DNA of 64,000 bases, taken from contig JAXMBS010000016.1 in the NCBI GenBank assembly GCA_046349775.1, positions 1 to 64,000 of the forward strand. Direction: 5' to 3'. Each line of letters starts with the position of its first letter. The stretch's first letter is position 1. Under the pieces are notes generated by a model. It ran no database searches. It saw only the letters and a program-made list of their open reading frames with translations, and had not been told where the DNA came from. Positions 9,360 to 18,289 of this stretch are shown here, one piece after another. Origin of the DNA: JAEUIG01 sp046349775 (GTDB taxonomy: Bacteria; Planctomycetota; Planctomycetia; Planctomycetales; Planctomycetaceae). The translations under genes and the position numbers were made by a program.

Positions 9360-9953
9360 ATGCGTTACGTCATCGATCTACTCGCGCGCTTCTGGTGGCT
9401 GCTGCTGATCCGCGGCATCCTGGCGATCGTGTTCGGGATCTGTGCCTTCGCCTGGCCGGGACTGACACTGTCGACACTGGTCATGCTGTTTGCCGCGTAT
9501 TCGTTCGTAGACGGCGTATTCGGCATCGTGCACGCGCTGGGGCACCGCGACGAAGTCGAGCACTGGGGGCTGCTGCTGATCGAGGGCCTGCTGGGGATCG
9601 TGTTTGGAGTCCTGGCGTTCCGGGCCCCCGAATTGACGACCGCGGTGGGGGGGATCATCGTGGCGATGTATATCGCCGCGTGGGCGCTGGTGACCGGCGC
9701 CCTGCGGATCACGATGGCCGTGCGGCTGCGCAAGGAGATTGAAGGGGAATGGCTGCTGGGGATCAGCGGGGCGCTATCGGTCCTGTTTGGAATCCTCGTG
9801 ATGGCGCGGCCTGCCGTAGGGGTGATGGCGGCCATTTTCTTTGTGGGGACCTGGGCGCTCCTGACCGGGATCACGCTCGTGGCTCTGGCCCTGCAGACGC
9901 GACGGTTCACCGGCCATCTGCAGGCTGCGGCGGCTGAGGCATCAAAGTCCTGA
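9360..9953 (+). CDS. HdeD-like (DUF308) membrane protein
   Basis: 197 residues with six hydrophobic helices arranged as three repeated pairs, the pattern of DUF308/HdeD proteins. The repeated unit can be read as WLLLIRGILAIVFGICAFAW, GLLLIEGLLGIVFGVLAFRA and WLLGISGALSVLFGILVMAR, which indicates internal triplication. In enterobacteria HdeD is linked to acid resistance, but this family is broad and no function can be assigned. ATG 9360 is chosen over two upstream GTG codons because it begins directly before the first helix. Confidence 0.85.
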   Translation: MRYVIDLLARFWWLLLIRGILAIVFGICAFAWPGLTLSTLVMLFAAYSFVDGVFGIVHALGHRDEVEHWGLLLIEGLLGIVFGVLAFRAPELTTAVGGIIVAMYIAAWALVTGALRITMAVRLRKEIEGEWLLGISGALSVLFGILVMARPAVGVMAAIFFVGTWALLTGITLVALALQTRRFTGHLQAAAAEASKS

Positions 9954-10021
9954 GACGCAGCTGACCCGTGGCTCGCGCCGCCCCAGCGCGGCGGTATGTA
10001 CCCGCCGGCCGTGCGATGACG

Positions 10022-10795
10022 CTACGGCCGGATCACGCCCACGCCGAGGTTGCCGTCGGTGTGCCAGGGGTCGCCGCCGCCGTTTTTGCCCTCACGGACT
10101 TTGTGAAAGCCATCGATCGCGTACGTCTCGGCGAGGCTGCGGCTTTGCTGGAGGTCGTGCAGCAGGCGGTCGCGTTCGGTGTCGACGTCCGGTGCGATGT
10201 GGTGGGTCACCTGTCCGGTGGTACGACTCAAGCCGACGCGCTCATCGTACGTGGCGGAGCCAATCCAGCACGGCCGGCCCTCTGCGTCGCGTTTCGCCGC
10301 TTCCCAGAACCGGACGTGGTTCCGCTGCCGCGGATTGTCGCCGACCGGTTTTTCGAAGGCGAGGTCTTCCTTGCGGCCGAACAGGAACAGCGAGCTGACG
10401 GGGGCGTCGGCGTAGGGGCGATTGAGGACGGTGTCCTCGGCGATTCGCAGGTCGCTGCGCAGGCCGAGAGCGTCGGCCGGATGCCAGCCGGACGCTGTCA
10501 TCGCGCGCTCGACTTCCTCGCGCGAGCCGATCAGCGCCACATTGACCGGGTCGCCCGGAATCCCGTTGCCGGTTTCGGTGATGCCGGGGACTTCATCCAG
10601 TGCCGGGTGCCGGTGCGTGTAAAACCGCCAGGCCAGCGGCATCGCGGCATAGGCCACGACGAGGTAAACCAGGAGCACAGCGGCGATGACAGGCGTGTAG
10701 CGTCGCCGCACGTGGACGGATGGGGAGTCGGCTTCGGTCTGCTCCTCCGGGTTGTCATCCGGCATCAGCGGATCGGTCGATGGGGAGGCAGTCAT
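10022..10795 (-). CDS. LssY C-terminal-domain membrane-anchored protein
   Basis: 257 residues: a charged N-terminus, one membrane helix near residue 40 (VIAAVLLVYLVVAYAAMPLAW), then a soluble domain. The segment DPVNVALIGSREEVERAMTA and WHPADALGLRSDLRI matches the LssY_C domain, found alone or fused to PAP2-type phosphatases. The biochemical role is unknown. The ATG at 10795 overlaps the stop of the upstream channel-like gene by four bases (ATGA), so the two are translationally coupled. Confidence 0.8.
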   Translation of the reverse strand: MTASPSTDPLMPDDNPEEQTEADSPSVHVRRRYTPVIAAVLLVYLVVAYAAMPLAWRFYTHRHPALDEVPGITETGNGIPGDPVNVALIGSREEVERAMTASGWHPADALGLRSDLRIAEDTVLNRPYADAPVSSLFLFGRKEDLAFEKPVGDNPRQRNHVRFWEAAKRDAEGRPCWIGSATYDERVGLSRTTGQVTHHIAPDVDTERDRLLHDLQQSRSLAETYAIDGFHKVREGKNGGGDPWHTDGNLGVGVIRP

Positions 10796-11484
10796 GAACG
10801 AGACCTCTCGGAGCTCAGCGCGACGAGCCGGGCGATCAGAATGGTGACGTAGAACATGGCGGTGATCCCCTCGAAGAGCGCGAGCATGCGTGCGATGTTC
10901 GACCGGAATTCAATTTCCGGACAGACGCCGCCACACAGTGTGGCGAGACTCAAATACACGGCGCCGAAGCCGGCCAGTGGACGCTGCGCGCCTGGCTCAA
11001 GCTCCATCATGATGGAACCGGGAGCAAGGTCGCTGAGCAGCATGAATCCGAACGTCCAGAGCAGGCCGAGCATCAGAAACGTGGAGACGCCGGCGCAAAG
11101 CACCTGCGTGTCGACGGTCTGAGCGCGGAGGATGAAGACGAGATGCTGCGCCACGACATAGGCGCCGAACACAATCCCGGCAGCGAGGAACCACTCATGA
11201 TGCATCCAGTCCGGGTGCAGGGTGTGGAGCCATTTGCCGACGACCGCCGGCACGGCAAGGATGCTGGCGATCAGGATCGTTCCACGTCCGCCGCCGGCGG
11301 CAGGGATGGCGGCGATGAGCACGATCGTCATCAGAAAGGTTTCGATCAGTCCGCCGGTCGGGGTTTCCTGGAGGACCGGCGCAGCGGCGAGCAATCCGAG
11401 CAGTGCGACGAGGAACGTCGCCGCCGATACGCGCGAAGGCGCGAACCGCCGAACTTCCCAAAGTGCTGCCAAGGGATTCGCCAT
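10792..11484 (-). CDS. Ion-channel-like (two-pore K+ channel family) membrane protein with degenerate filter
   Basis: 230 residues with about six membrane segments. The last third (GAVYLSLATLCGGVCPEIEF, then ARMLALFEGITAMFYVTILIARLV) aligns with the pore-helix/M2 part of Ion_trans_2 potassium channels, where bacterial members read TLTTLGYGDI. Here the filter is TLCGGVCPEI, so the GYG signature is missing although the flanking region is conserved. No frameshift in this stretch would restore it. The protein may be a non-conducting relative or have changed selectivity. It is coupled to the LssY_C gene by an ATGA overlap. Confidence 0.7.
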   Translation of the reverse strand: MANPLAALWEVRRFAPSRVSAATFLVALLGLLAAAPVLQETPTGGLIETFLMTIVLIAAIPAAGGGRGTILIASILAVPAVVGKWLHTLHPDWMHHEWFLAAGIVFGAYVVAQHLVFILRAQTVDTQVLCAGVSTFLMLGLLWTFGFMLLSDLAPGSIMMELEPGAQRPLAGFGAVYLSLATLCGGVCPEIEFRSNIARMLALFEGITAMFYVTILIARLVALSSERSRS

Positions 11485-11589
11485 CGTTCATCCAACGGAG
11501 CGGTCTATAACCTACAAAGCGGACGGCAGGCGCGACGCTGTGCTCCGGTCGCGTTGCCAGCCGGGATCGTACTGCTTGTCGATCATCGG

Positions 11590-14085
11590 TTACTGCCGCC
11601 CCAGTGCGGAACGGATCGCGTCCTCCGGATTGACCAGGTGATCCGAGTTTTGGGGATCGTCGGCAATCGAAAGCTGCACGCCTCTGACCTCGCCGTTGAA
11701 TGCATTGCCGACGGGACCGTAGTCCGGCGACACGGGGGCGCCTGAGTCCTCGCCCACGTCGCAGCCGTCGTCGGCGGAGAAAACGATCGCCAGCGTGGCG
11801 TCGACTTTCCCTTCCCCAACTTTCTGGCCGTCGACGAAGAGGGTGACCGTGCCCCCTTTGCCGAGTCCGCCGCCGGCGTAGGCGAATTCCATGCGGACCT
11901 GATGCCGGCCCGACGGCAGCGCGGCCGCGGACTCGACGTAGAATTGCTTGAAGCCCCCCCAGTTGTAGCAGTACTTGAGTTTGCCCTGTTTGGCGTACAG
12001 GCTCCAGCCGCCGATGTTGGCACCTTGCGAAATGATGACGCCTTCCGCGCCTTTTTCGGGCACGATGACTTCGGCGGTGACCGAGTGCGACTTGTTCTTG
12101 ATGCTCAGCACGCAGTTTTCCAGCAGACGTCCCATGCCCTCGAAGAGAATCTGCGTGTCCCCCTTGATGAGGACCGGTCGGCCGGCCGTATCCGGATTAA
12201 ATTTCGCTTCCATGCGATCGTCCAGCGGGAGGACTTTGTATCGCGTCGCCTCGATCAGGAACTGCCGCTGCAGTTCATGCAGCTTTTCCGGCATCTCTTT
12301 GGCCAGATTCTTCGCCTGCGTCCAATCCTGATCGGAGTACAGTTCCCAGACGTCGTCATCGAACGCGGGGGCCTTGGACGTCAATCCGGCCCACGGGGTG
12401 CGATGCTTCGTGGCCGCGGTCCAGCCCTCATGATAGATGCCGCGGTTGCAGAAGATTTCGAAGTACTGTGTCTTGTGCCGTTCCGCAGCCGCCGCGTCGT
12501 TGAACGCGTACAGCATGCTGACCCCCTCAAGGGTGTCCTGCTGAATGCCGTTGACCGATTCCGGCTGCGGGAGACCGGCCGCGTCCAGAACAGTCGGCGC
12601 GACGTCGATCACATGCGCAAACTGCGCGCGGGTTTCGTTGCGGGCTTTGATGCCGTTGGGCCAGTGGACGACGGTCCCGTTCCGCGTGCCTCCCCAATGG
12701 GAAGCAACCTGCTTGGTCCACTGGTACGGAGTGCACATCGCGCTCGCCCAGCCGACGGCATAGTGGTTGTACGATTCCGGTCCGCCGAGCTTGTTCAGTC
12801 GCTGAGTCAAATACTCCGGCGTCTCCAGCGCCTGCAATCCGTTGAAGTAGCTCATCTCGTTGAAACAGCCGTTGATTGAGCCTTCGGCCGAGGCGCCGTT
12901 GTCTCCGCAGATGTAATAGATCAGCGTGTCATCGAGGAAGTGCAGGTTTTCCAGCATGTCGACGATCATGCCGACGTGATGATCCGCGTACTCGAGGTAG
13001 CCGGCGTACACTTCCATCTCGCGGGCGAGGACCGGTTTGAACGCGTCGGGCATTTCGTCCCAGGTGGGAATCTCCTTGTTCCACGCGGTGAGCTGGCAAT
13101 CGGGCGGGATGACGCCGAGCTGTTTCTGGCGGGCAAAGGTCTGCTCGCGCAACTTGACGTAGCCCTGGTCAAACTTGCCCTTGTACTTGTCGGCCCACTC
13201 CTTGGGGACGTGATGCGGCGCGTGCGTCGCCCCGGGAGCGAAGTAGACGAAGAACGGCTTGTCCGGCGTGAGCGCTTTCTGCTGGGCGATCCACTTCATG
13301 GCCTTTTGCGTCATGTCGGCCACGAGGTGATACCCTTCCTCCGGAGTCTTCTTGATTTCAACCGGTGTGGTGCCTTCAAAGAGCGTGGGGTACCACTGGT
13401 TCGCTTCACCGCCGATAAATCCGTAGAAGTACTCAAAGCCGCCGCCGCCGGTGGGCCAGGCGTCGAAGGGACCAGCCGGACTCGTTTGCCAGACCGGCAC
13501 TTCGTGGCATTTGCCAAACTGCGCCGTGGAATATCCGTTGAGCGTCAGCGTGAGTGCCAGCGGCGCCATCGAGTTGGGGCGCACCGAACTGTAACCGGGC
13601 GCGCCGGTGGCCGTCTCGGTAATGGTGCCCATGCCGGCTGAGTGGTGATTACGCCCGGTGAGCAACGCCTGCCGGGTGGGAGAACAGAGCGCCGTGGTGT
13701 GGAAGCGGGTGAACTTGAGTCCGCCCGCGGCCAGTCTCTCCAAGGTCGGAGTCTGGCAGGGACCGCCAAAGGCGCTCGACGAACCGAAGCCCGCGTCGTC
13801 GATCAGTACGACCAGCACGTTCGGGGCGCCTTTAGGCGGGCGCAGCTGTGCGATAGGCGGGAATTGAGTATCAGGGCTGTTCGCATCATACGTGACGAGC
13901 TTCTGCCGGACGGTGTTGGGAAGCGGGAGGTGGGAACGATGCTGGGGATCGATATCCCCTGACACGGCCGGCTTGGCCTCCGGTGATTGGGCCGCGGCCG
14001 AAGCAATCCCGAATGCGAGCACACTCGCCACAACGAGGAATCGGCGCCCCGCGGCTCGTTGTAAGTTGAGGTATCGACAAAGCAT
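11590..14085 (-). CDS. Arylsulfatase (formylglycine-dependent sulfatase), exported
   Basis: 831 residues. A signal peptide is visible (RRFLVVASVLAFGIASAAAQ). Sulfatase domain: metal-binding LVVLIDDAGFGSSS near residues 91-104 and the modification motif C-S-P-T-R at residues 134-138, in which Cys134 becomes formylglycine. FVYFAPGATHAPHHVP and DVAPTVLDAAGLP are further family blocks. The C-terminal 200 residues (after AGRPVLIKGDTQILFEGMG) form a beta-rich domain seen in large arylsulfatases of this branch. The protein would hydrolyse a sulfate ester in the periplasm, substrate unknown. It is divergent from the CehA-like gene with a 390-base spacer. Confidence 0.92.
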   Translation of the reverse strand: MLCRYLNLQRAAGRRFLVVASVLAFGIASAAAQSPEAKPAVSGDIDPQHRSHLPLPNTVRQKLVTYDANSPDTQFPPIAQLRPPKGAPNVLVVLIDDAGFGSSSAFGGPCQTPTLERLAAGGLKFTRFHTTALCSPTRQALLTGRNHHSAGMGTITETATGAPGYSSVRPNSMAPLALTLTLNGYSTAQFGKCHEVPVWQTSPAGPFDAWPTGGGGFEYFYGFIGGEANQWYPTLFEGTTPVEIKKTPEEGYHLVADMTQKAMKWIAQQKALTPDKPFFVYFAPGATHAPHHVPKEWADKYKGKFDQGYVKLREQTFARQKQLGVIPPDCQLTAWNKEIPTWDEMPDAFKPVLAREMEVYAGYLEYADHHVGMIVDMLENLHFLDDTLIYYICGDNGASAEGSINGCFNEMSYFNGLQALETPEYLTQRLNKLGGPESYNHYAVGWASAMCTPYQWTKQVASHWGGTRNGTVVHWPNGIKARNETRAQFAHVIDVAPTVLDAAGLPQPESVNGIQQDTLEGVSMLYAFNDAAAAERHKTQYFEIFCNRGIYHEGWTAATKHRTPWAGLTSKAPAFDDDVWELYSDQDWTQAKNLAKEMPEKLHELQRQFLIEATRYKVLPLDDRMEAKFNPDTAGRPVLIKGDTQILFEGMGRLLENCVLSIKNKSHSVTAEVIVPEKGAEGVIISQGANIGGWSLYAKQGKLKYCYNWGGFKQFYVESAAALPSGRHQVRMEFAYAGGGLGKGGTVTLFVDGQKVGEGKVDATLAIVFSADDGCDVGEDSGAPVSPDYGPVGNAFNGEVRGVQLSIADDPQNSDHLVNPEDAIRSALGRQ

Positions 14086-14472
14086 GTTCCTGCACCTTGA
14101 CCAGCTGTCCGGGGAAGAGGAGCGCGCGTCACCGAACGCAACAACTGGCGCCGGCGTCTCCCAGTCTCAATGTGTGTCGTAGAGAGGAGGATTGCGCTAC
14201 CGCAGAGTGCGATGACATCAGCACGTAGGAGGTCTTCGGCAGCGCGCCGCCGATGCTATCCCCCGCGTTCGTGAGTGTCCACCATGCAGCATTTTCGCAG
14301 AATTCGGCCGGCGCACGACACTGTGGCATACTCGCAGACAGCGGCAAGCTGGCGCGGCCGCAGCAGTCGGGCAATGCGGCGCTGCAGAGTACTCCGGCAA
14401 CACTGACTGGACGGCCGGTGCGGCGAGTCTGCATGATGAACGCAGCAAATCTTCTCAACGAGATGGTGTTCC
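14086..14472. other. Divergent intergenic region
   Basis: Spacer between the sulfatase (minus) and the CehA-like gene (plus). No coding frame with family similarity, and no repeat or hairpin that I can point to. It should contain both promoters. Confidence 0.4.
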
Positions 14473-15786
14473 ATGCAAATTCGTCTGCTGTTCTCAATGC
14501 TGTTGTTGATCGCCGCACCTTGTCAGGCCGGCGACGCGCTCAGGCGGCTCTCGGCCGAAAGGCTCAAAGCTGTGACTGAAGCCGCAGCGCAACTGCAGAC
14601 GGAGCGGCAATCGCTCACTCGGGCGGGCGAGTTCCACGACTACCGCGCCAACCTGCACGTCCACTCAAAGTTTTCGCACGACAGTCGGGGGGAGCTGGAC
14701 GACATCGTGGCGGCGGCGAAGCGGGCGGGAACGCAGGTGCTGATGTTCTCCGAACACCCGGCGGACCACTACGACTTCTTTGCAGACGGTCATCAGGGGA
14801 TGCAGGACGGCGTCCTGCTGGTTCCCGGCGCCGAGATGCGCGGATTTCTCTGCTACCCGACGATGAGCCTGAAGGGGCTCGAGAAGGGCTCAAACCAGGA
14901 GTTCACGGACCTGGTGTGTGGCCGCGACGGGCGGCTGTTCCTCTGCCATCTCGAAGAGCGGATGGACTGGCAGCCCAACGGCATCACCGGTACGGAGATC
15001 TACAACACGCACGCGGACTTCAAGGATGAACAGGAATTGATCCAGTCGATGAAGAATCCGCTGTGGCTGCTGAAGTCCGCGCCGCTGTTCCGCGAATACA
15101 CGCAGGCAGCGTACTCGGCGCTGCTCGATCGCCCGGCCGACTATCTGCGGCGGTTCGATGAGTTGTGCCAGATCGCGCCGCACACGGGCGTCGCCGGCAA
15201 CGATGCACATCAGAACGTCGGGCTACGGCTGCTGTGGCTGGAGTCCGGCAAAGTCGCCGTTCAGGACGGACTGGCGGAAACTCTGCTGGAATTGAATGCC
15301 GACGATAACCCTGTGATGCAGCAGTTGATGAAGGGGAAGCAGCCAGGGGACGAACTGTTCGCGTTGCGAATCGATCCCTACGAAGTCGCGCTGCGACACG
15401 TCGGGACGCATCTGCTGTTGCGGGAGTTGTCGCACGAGGAAGTTTGGGGCGCCCTCGCCGAGGGGCGCGCGTACGTCGCGTTCGACTGGCTGTGCGACGC
15501 GACCGGGTTCGATTTCTTCGCCCGTGAAGGGGAGCAACGGCACGAGATGGGGAGCGAGGTGGCGTTCGCCCAGGGACTGAAACTGCAGGCCCAGGCGCCG
15601 CACAACGGGCAGTGGACGCTCATCCGGAACGGCGAGTTGGTCCTCGATGCCCAGGGGGACAAGCTCGATTACGCCGTGCAGGAGCCGGGCGTCTATCGCG
15701 TGGAAGTCGCGTTGTCGGTGGCCGGCGAACTGAAGCCGTGGATTCTGTCGAACCCGATTTATGTGCGCGGCAAGGCCTTGGAGTGA
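14473..15786 (+). CDS. CehA/McbA-type PHP-domain metallohydrolase, exported
   Basis: 437 residues with a signal peptide (RLLFSMLLLIAAPCQAGD). The PHP metal-binding motif NLHVHSKFSHDSRG lies at residues 60-73, FSEHPADHYDF at about 93 and AGNDAHQNVG near 240. Together these supply the His/Asp ligands of a polymerase-and-histidinol-phosphatase fold hydrolase. CehA-type members hydrolyse esters or phosphoesters. The substrate is not predictable. The C-terminal 100 residues are beta-rich (GQWTLIRNGELVLDAQGD), as in other members. It starts at ATG 14473, divergent from the sulfatase. Confidence 0.85.
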   Translation: MQIRLLFSMLLLIAAPCQAGDALRRLSAERLKAVTEAAAQLQTERQSLTRAGEFHDYRANLHVHSKFSHDSRGELDDIVAAAKRAGTQVLMFSEHPADHYDFFADGHQGMQDGVLLVPGAEMRGFLCYPTMSLKGLEKGSNQEFTDLVCGRDGRLFLCHLEERMDWQPNGITGTEIYNTHADFKDEQELIQSMKNPLWLLKSAPLFREYTQAAYSALLDRPADYLRRFDELCQIAPHTGVAGNDAHQNVGLRLLWLESGKVAVQDGLAETLLELNADDNPVMQQLMKGKQPGDELFALRIDPYEVALRHVGTHLLLRELSHEEVWGALAEGRAYVAFDWLCDATGFDFFAREGEQRHEMGSEVAFAQGLKLQAQAPHNGQWTLIRNGELVLDAQGDKLDYAVQEPGVYRVEVALSVAGELKPWILSNPIYVRGKALE

Positions 15787-15830
15787 TCTGCTGCCGGCAA
15801 TCTGACGTCGCTTTGTCCTTGTAACACAGC

Positions 15831-16043
15831 TTGCCGAATCCCGCTGAGGATGACAGGACCGCAAATGTGCGGTTCCGTGCATTCATTGCGGTGACTGCCG
15901 TGAAATACTTCATCGGGGCTATGGCCATAACCGTCGGCCTATTGATTTTCTACTGCATCAGGTTCAGCCGCTACGTGGCAGGCGTGATTGGAGCGGTGAT
16001 GGTGCACGGATTGCTTACGCTGTGGTTCCTCGGCTGCGAATGA
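15831..16043 (+). CDS. Small hypothetical membrane protein
   Basis: Up to 70 residues with two predicted membrane helices (VKYFIGAMAITVGLLIFYCI and VAGVIGAVMVHGLLTLWFLG). The longest start is TTG 15831. GTG 15867 with AGGA upstream is a plausible alternative. No family recognised. It lies between the CehA-like gene and a DUF1501 gene. Confidence 0.45.
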   Translation: MPNPAEDDRTANVRFRAFIAVTAVKYFIGAMAITVGLLIFYCIRFSRYVAGVIGAVMVHGLLTLWFLGCE

Positions 16044-16183
16044 GCGAACGACCGGATGCAGCAGTGCTGAGTCGACGGTACTTGGAACACCCTTCATCGG
16101 CCAATGCGGCCTGGACCGTACCACGGATGAACGCGATGTGATATGAACTCAGTTGGGTAACGGTCCCTGCGGGGATTGCAGTC

Positions 16184-17578
16184 ATGCGGACCAGTTCAGC
16201 GGTCTTGACAGTCGGGCACGGCTGGCCACGTCGCGAGTGGCTGACGGTCGGCGCGCTGGGATCGGCCGGTCTATGTGCGTCGCAGTTGCTGGGGGCGCGC
16301 AGTCTGGCGGGGATGCGGCCGGTGACGACGTCTGGACTGCCGGGATTCGGGCGGGCGCGGTCGTGCATTGTCTGCTTTCTGTTCGGCGCTCCGGCGCACC
16401 AGGACATCTGGGACCTCAAGCCGGAGGCTCCGTCTGAGGTCCGCGGACCGTTTCGGCCCATCGCCACGAATGTTCCCGGCATCCAGCTTGGCGAGCATGT
16501 GCCGAAGATCGCCGCGATTACCAGCCGGTTCGCTCTGATCCGCTCAGTGGAGCATCCCGACAATACGCACACGGTGGCGATGCATTTCATGCTGACGGGG
16601 CATCGTCACATCCGTCCGGCGACGAATCCGCAAAATGCACCGAGCGACTTTCCGACCTTCGGAGCGGTCCTCCAACATCTTGGCGCCGATACAAGTCCCC
16701 TGCCTCGGGGAGTGAGCCTGAACTCGCCCGCGAACCAGGTCTCGGCAAACAACCACATCTTCCCGGGCTTCTTTGCCGGATTCCTGGGACAAAAGTTTGA
16801 TCCGCTGTTTGTATCCGGCGATCCGTCGCGGGACGACTTTCAGGCGTTTCCGGATTCGTCGGCGGCGGGGACACACCGGCTGACGGCCCGCGGCGACCTG
16901 CATCTGCAACTCGCTCGAACCGCATCGCCGCGCCCGGACGACGCGGCGATGCGAACCTACCAGGACAGTTACCGAAGGGCGTTCGACCTGATCACGTCCG
17001 CGGCCACGCAATCGGCCTTCGAACTCGGCAACGAACGGGAGTCATTGCGGGACCGCTACGGCCGAAATTCGTTTGGCCAAGGTTGCCTGCTGGCCCGGCG
17101 ACTGGTGGAAGCCGGCGTGCCGCTGGTGACGGTCAACTGGGCGCGAGACGATGCGTATTGGGACACACACAAGGACAATTTCCATCTGCTGCAGAAGGAT
17201 CTGCTGCCCCCCTTCGACGCGGGGTTTTCCGCATTGCTGGATGACCTGGCAGATCGCGGGCTCCTGGAGGAAACGCTGGTCGTTTGCTTCGGCGAATTCG
17301 GACGAACGCCGAAAATCAACGCGGCGGCGGGTCGCGATCACTGGGCGGGCTGCAACTCCGTCGTGCTGGCGGGCGCCGGAATCCGCGGCGGGCAGGTGAT
17401 CGGCGCCTCGGACAAGATTGCAGCACAGCCGATCGCGCGTCCGATCACGCCAGGAGATCTTGCGGCAACGATCTATCACGCGCTCGGAATTGAAATCCGG
17501 CATGTGCTGCGCGACGCACTGCAGCGGCCGTATGTGCTGACGACCGGTCAGCCGGTCGTGGAACTGTGGGGTTCGTGA
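16184..17578 (+). CDS. DUF1501 twin-arginine-exported sulfatase-like protein
   Basis: 464 residues. Twin-arginine leader (WPRREWLTVGALGSAGLCAS), then the DUF1501 hallmarks: FLFGAPAHQDIWDLKPEAP, GPFRPIATNVPGIQLGEHVP, RYGRNSFGQGCLLARRLVE, FGEFGRTPKINAAAGRDHW and GDLAATIYHALGI. DUF1501 proteins belong to the alkaline-phosphatase/sulfatase superfamily and are strongly expanded in planctomycetes, usually paired with DUF1549/DUF1553 proteins. Here the gene stands alone. Its 3' end is only 60 bases from the decayed integrase sequence at the island border. Confidence 0.9.
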   Translation: MRTSSAVLTVGHGWPRREWLTVGALGSAGLCASQLLGARSLAGMRPVTTSGLPGFGRARSCIVCFLFGAPAHQDIWDLKPEAPSEVRGPFRPIATNVPGIQLGEHVPKIAAITSRFALIRSVEHPDNTHTVAMHFMLTGHRHIRPATNPQNAPSDFPTFGAVLQHLGADTSPLPRGVSLNSPANQVSANNHIFPGFFAGFLGQKFDPLFVSGDPSRDDFQAFPDSSAAGTHRLTARGDLHLQLARTASPRPDDAAMRTYQDSYRRAFDLITSAATQSAFELGNERESLRDRYGRNSFGQGCLLARRLVEAGVPLVTVNWARDDAYWDTHKDNFHLLQKDLLPPFDAGFSALLDDLADRGLLEETLVVCFGEFGRTPKINAAAGRDHWAGCNSVVLAGAGIRGGQVIGASDKIAAQPIARPITPGDLAATIYHALGIEIRHVLRDALQRPYVLTTGQPVVELWGS

Positions 17579-17639
17579 GCCGCTTGCCACGGAATTCGAC
17601 TGCAGAATCTCGGACGGTCCGGAAAAGTGGCGGAACGGC

Positions 17640-17818
17640 CGAATAGACCGTTCGCAATTGGCCCAATTCGCAGCGCCGCTCGTCAAACCGCCGCTGGCTT
17701 GTCGACCAACTCGCGGCCAATGTCGTCAACCGCTTTCAGAGCCGCTCAAGTACGAAACAGAACCGTGCAGATCAGCGCGTACGTGCCCGACGCGAAACGA
17801 CAGCTTGTTGTTCGTCAC
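17640..17818 (-). pseudogene. Decayed N-terminus of a tyrosine integrase related to the island integrase
   Basis: Read on the minus strand, a Shine-Dalgarno (GGAGG) and GTG start at 17818 are followed by TNNKLSFRVGHVRADLHGSV and SYLSGSESG, then a stop. The intact integrase at 47778-49169 begins TSSQRSFRIGHVRAEIRGSV and WYLSYSENG. The similarity then continues in a shifted frame (VDKPAA against ADKQAA). The rest of the gene is gone. This is the remnant of a second element of the same type that once occupied this tRNA site. Confidence 0.75.
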
Positions 17819-17953
17819 TGTGACCTCCGTCAAGAAGATTCCCGCACAAGTGCCACAAACGGGCTTCTCTGAGGACGCCTCAGAAACGCAAACGCCCGTG
17901 AGCCAAGTGGTTATGGCTCACGGGCGGGCATAGCTGAGCGGAGAGGGGGATTC
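17770..17953. repeat. Left-border copy of the island flank (hairpins plus tRNA-Ser 3' end remnant; att site)
   Basis: About 185 bases align with 49122-49313: the integrase start region, the palindrome TCTGAGGACGCCTCAGA, the hairpin GCCCGTGAGCC...GGCTCACGGGC (17894-17925), and at 17936-17953 GAGCGGAGAGGGGGATTC. The last piece corresponds to the 3' end of the tRNA-Ser gene with two G fewer. The tRNA-derived part marks the left attachment site of the island. The sequence to its left belongs to an older insertion. Confidence 0.75.
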
Positions 17954-18024
17954 TCTGAACGCTCATGGGCTGCAGTACCCGAATGCAGCAAACGATCCTA
18001 TTTATGAGCGTTTTCGTACGGCGG

Positions 18025-18249
18025 TCAATGGTGGTGTTTCTCGGCAATTCGATCCGTGCGGCGTTCCAACTTTGCCACAAAACTGCCACAAAAATCGAAC
18101 TCAACAAATCGGTGCGAACCCACCCGCGGGCCGTCCTTTTGGCTCTCCACCTCGACTTGGCAACGTTTCAGATCGCTCAGCCGACGCTCAATCTGCCGCG
18201 TTCGATGAAGGCTAAGTTGGTTGACTTCGCTCTGAAGAACTCCGAACAC
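18025..18249 (-). CDS. Possible small protein downstream of the FHA regulator
   Basis: A 74-codon frame from ATG 18249 (MFGVLQSEVNQLSLHRTRQI) with heptad-like Leu/Glu/Arg content, starting 40 bases after the regulator's stop on the same strand. No family recognised, and it could be spurious. Confidence 0.25.
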   Translation of the reverse strand: MFGVLQSEVNQLSLHRTRQIERRLSDLKRCQVEVESQKDGPRVGSHRFVEFDFCGSFVAKLERRTDRIAEKHHH

Positions 18250-18289
18250 GCGTCGCGAGAGATTGATCTAATTGGGCACTTCGTGTCGA

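Noticed and set aside
17627..17872. Plus-strand frame of 81 codons at the island border
   Set aside because: It is the complement of the decayed integrase start, which explains the sequence better.
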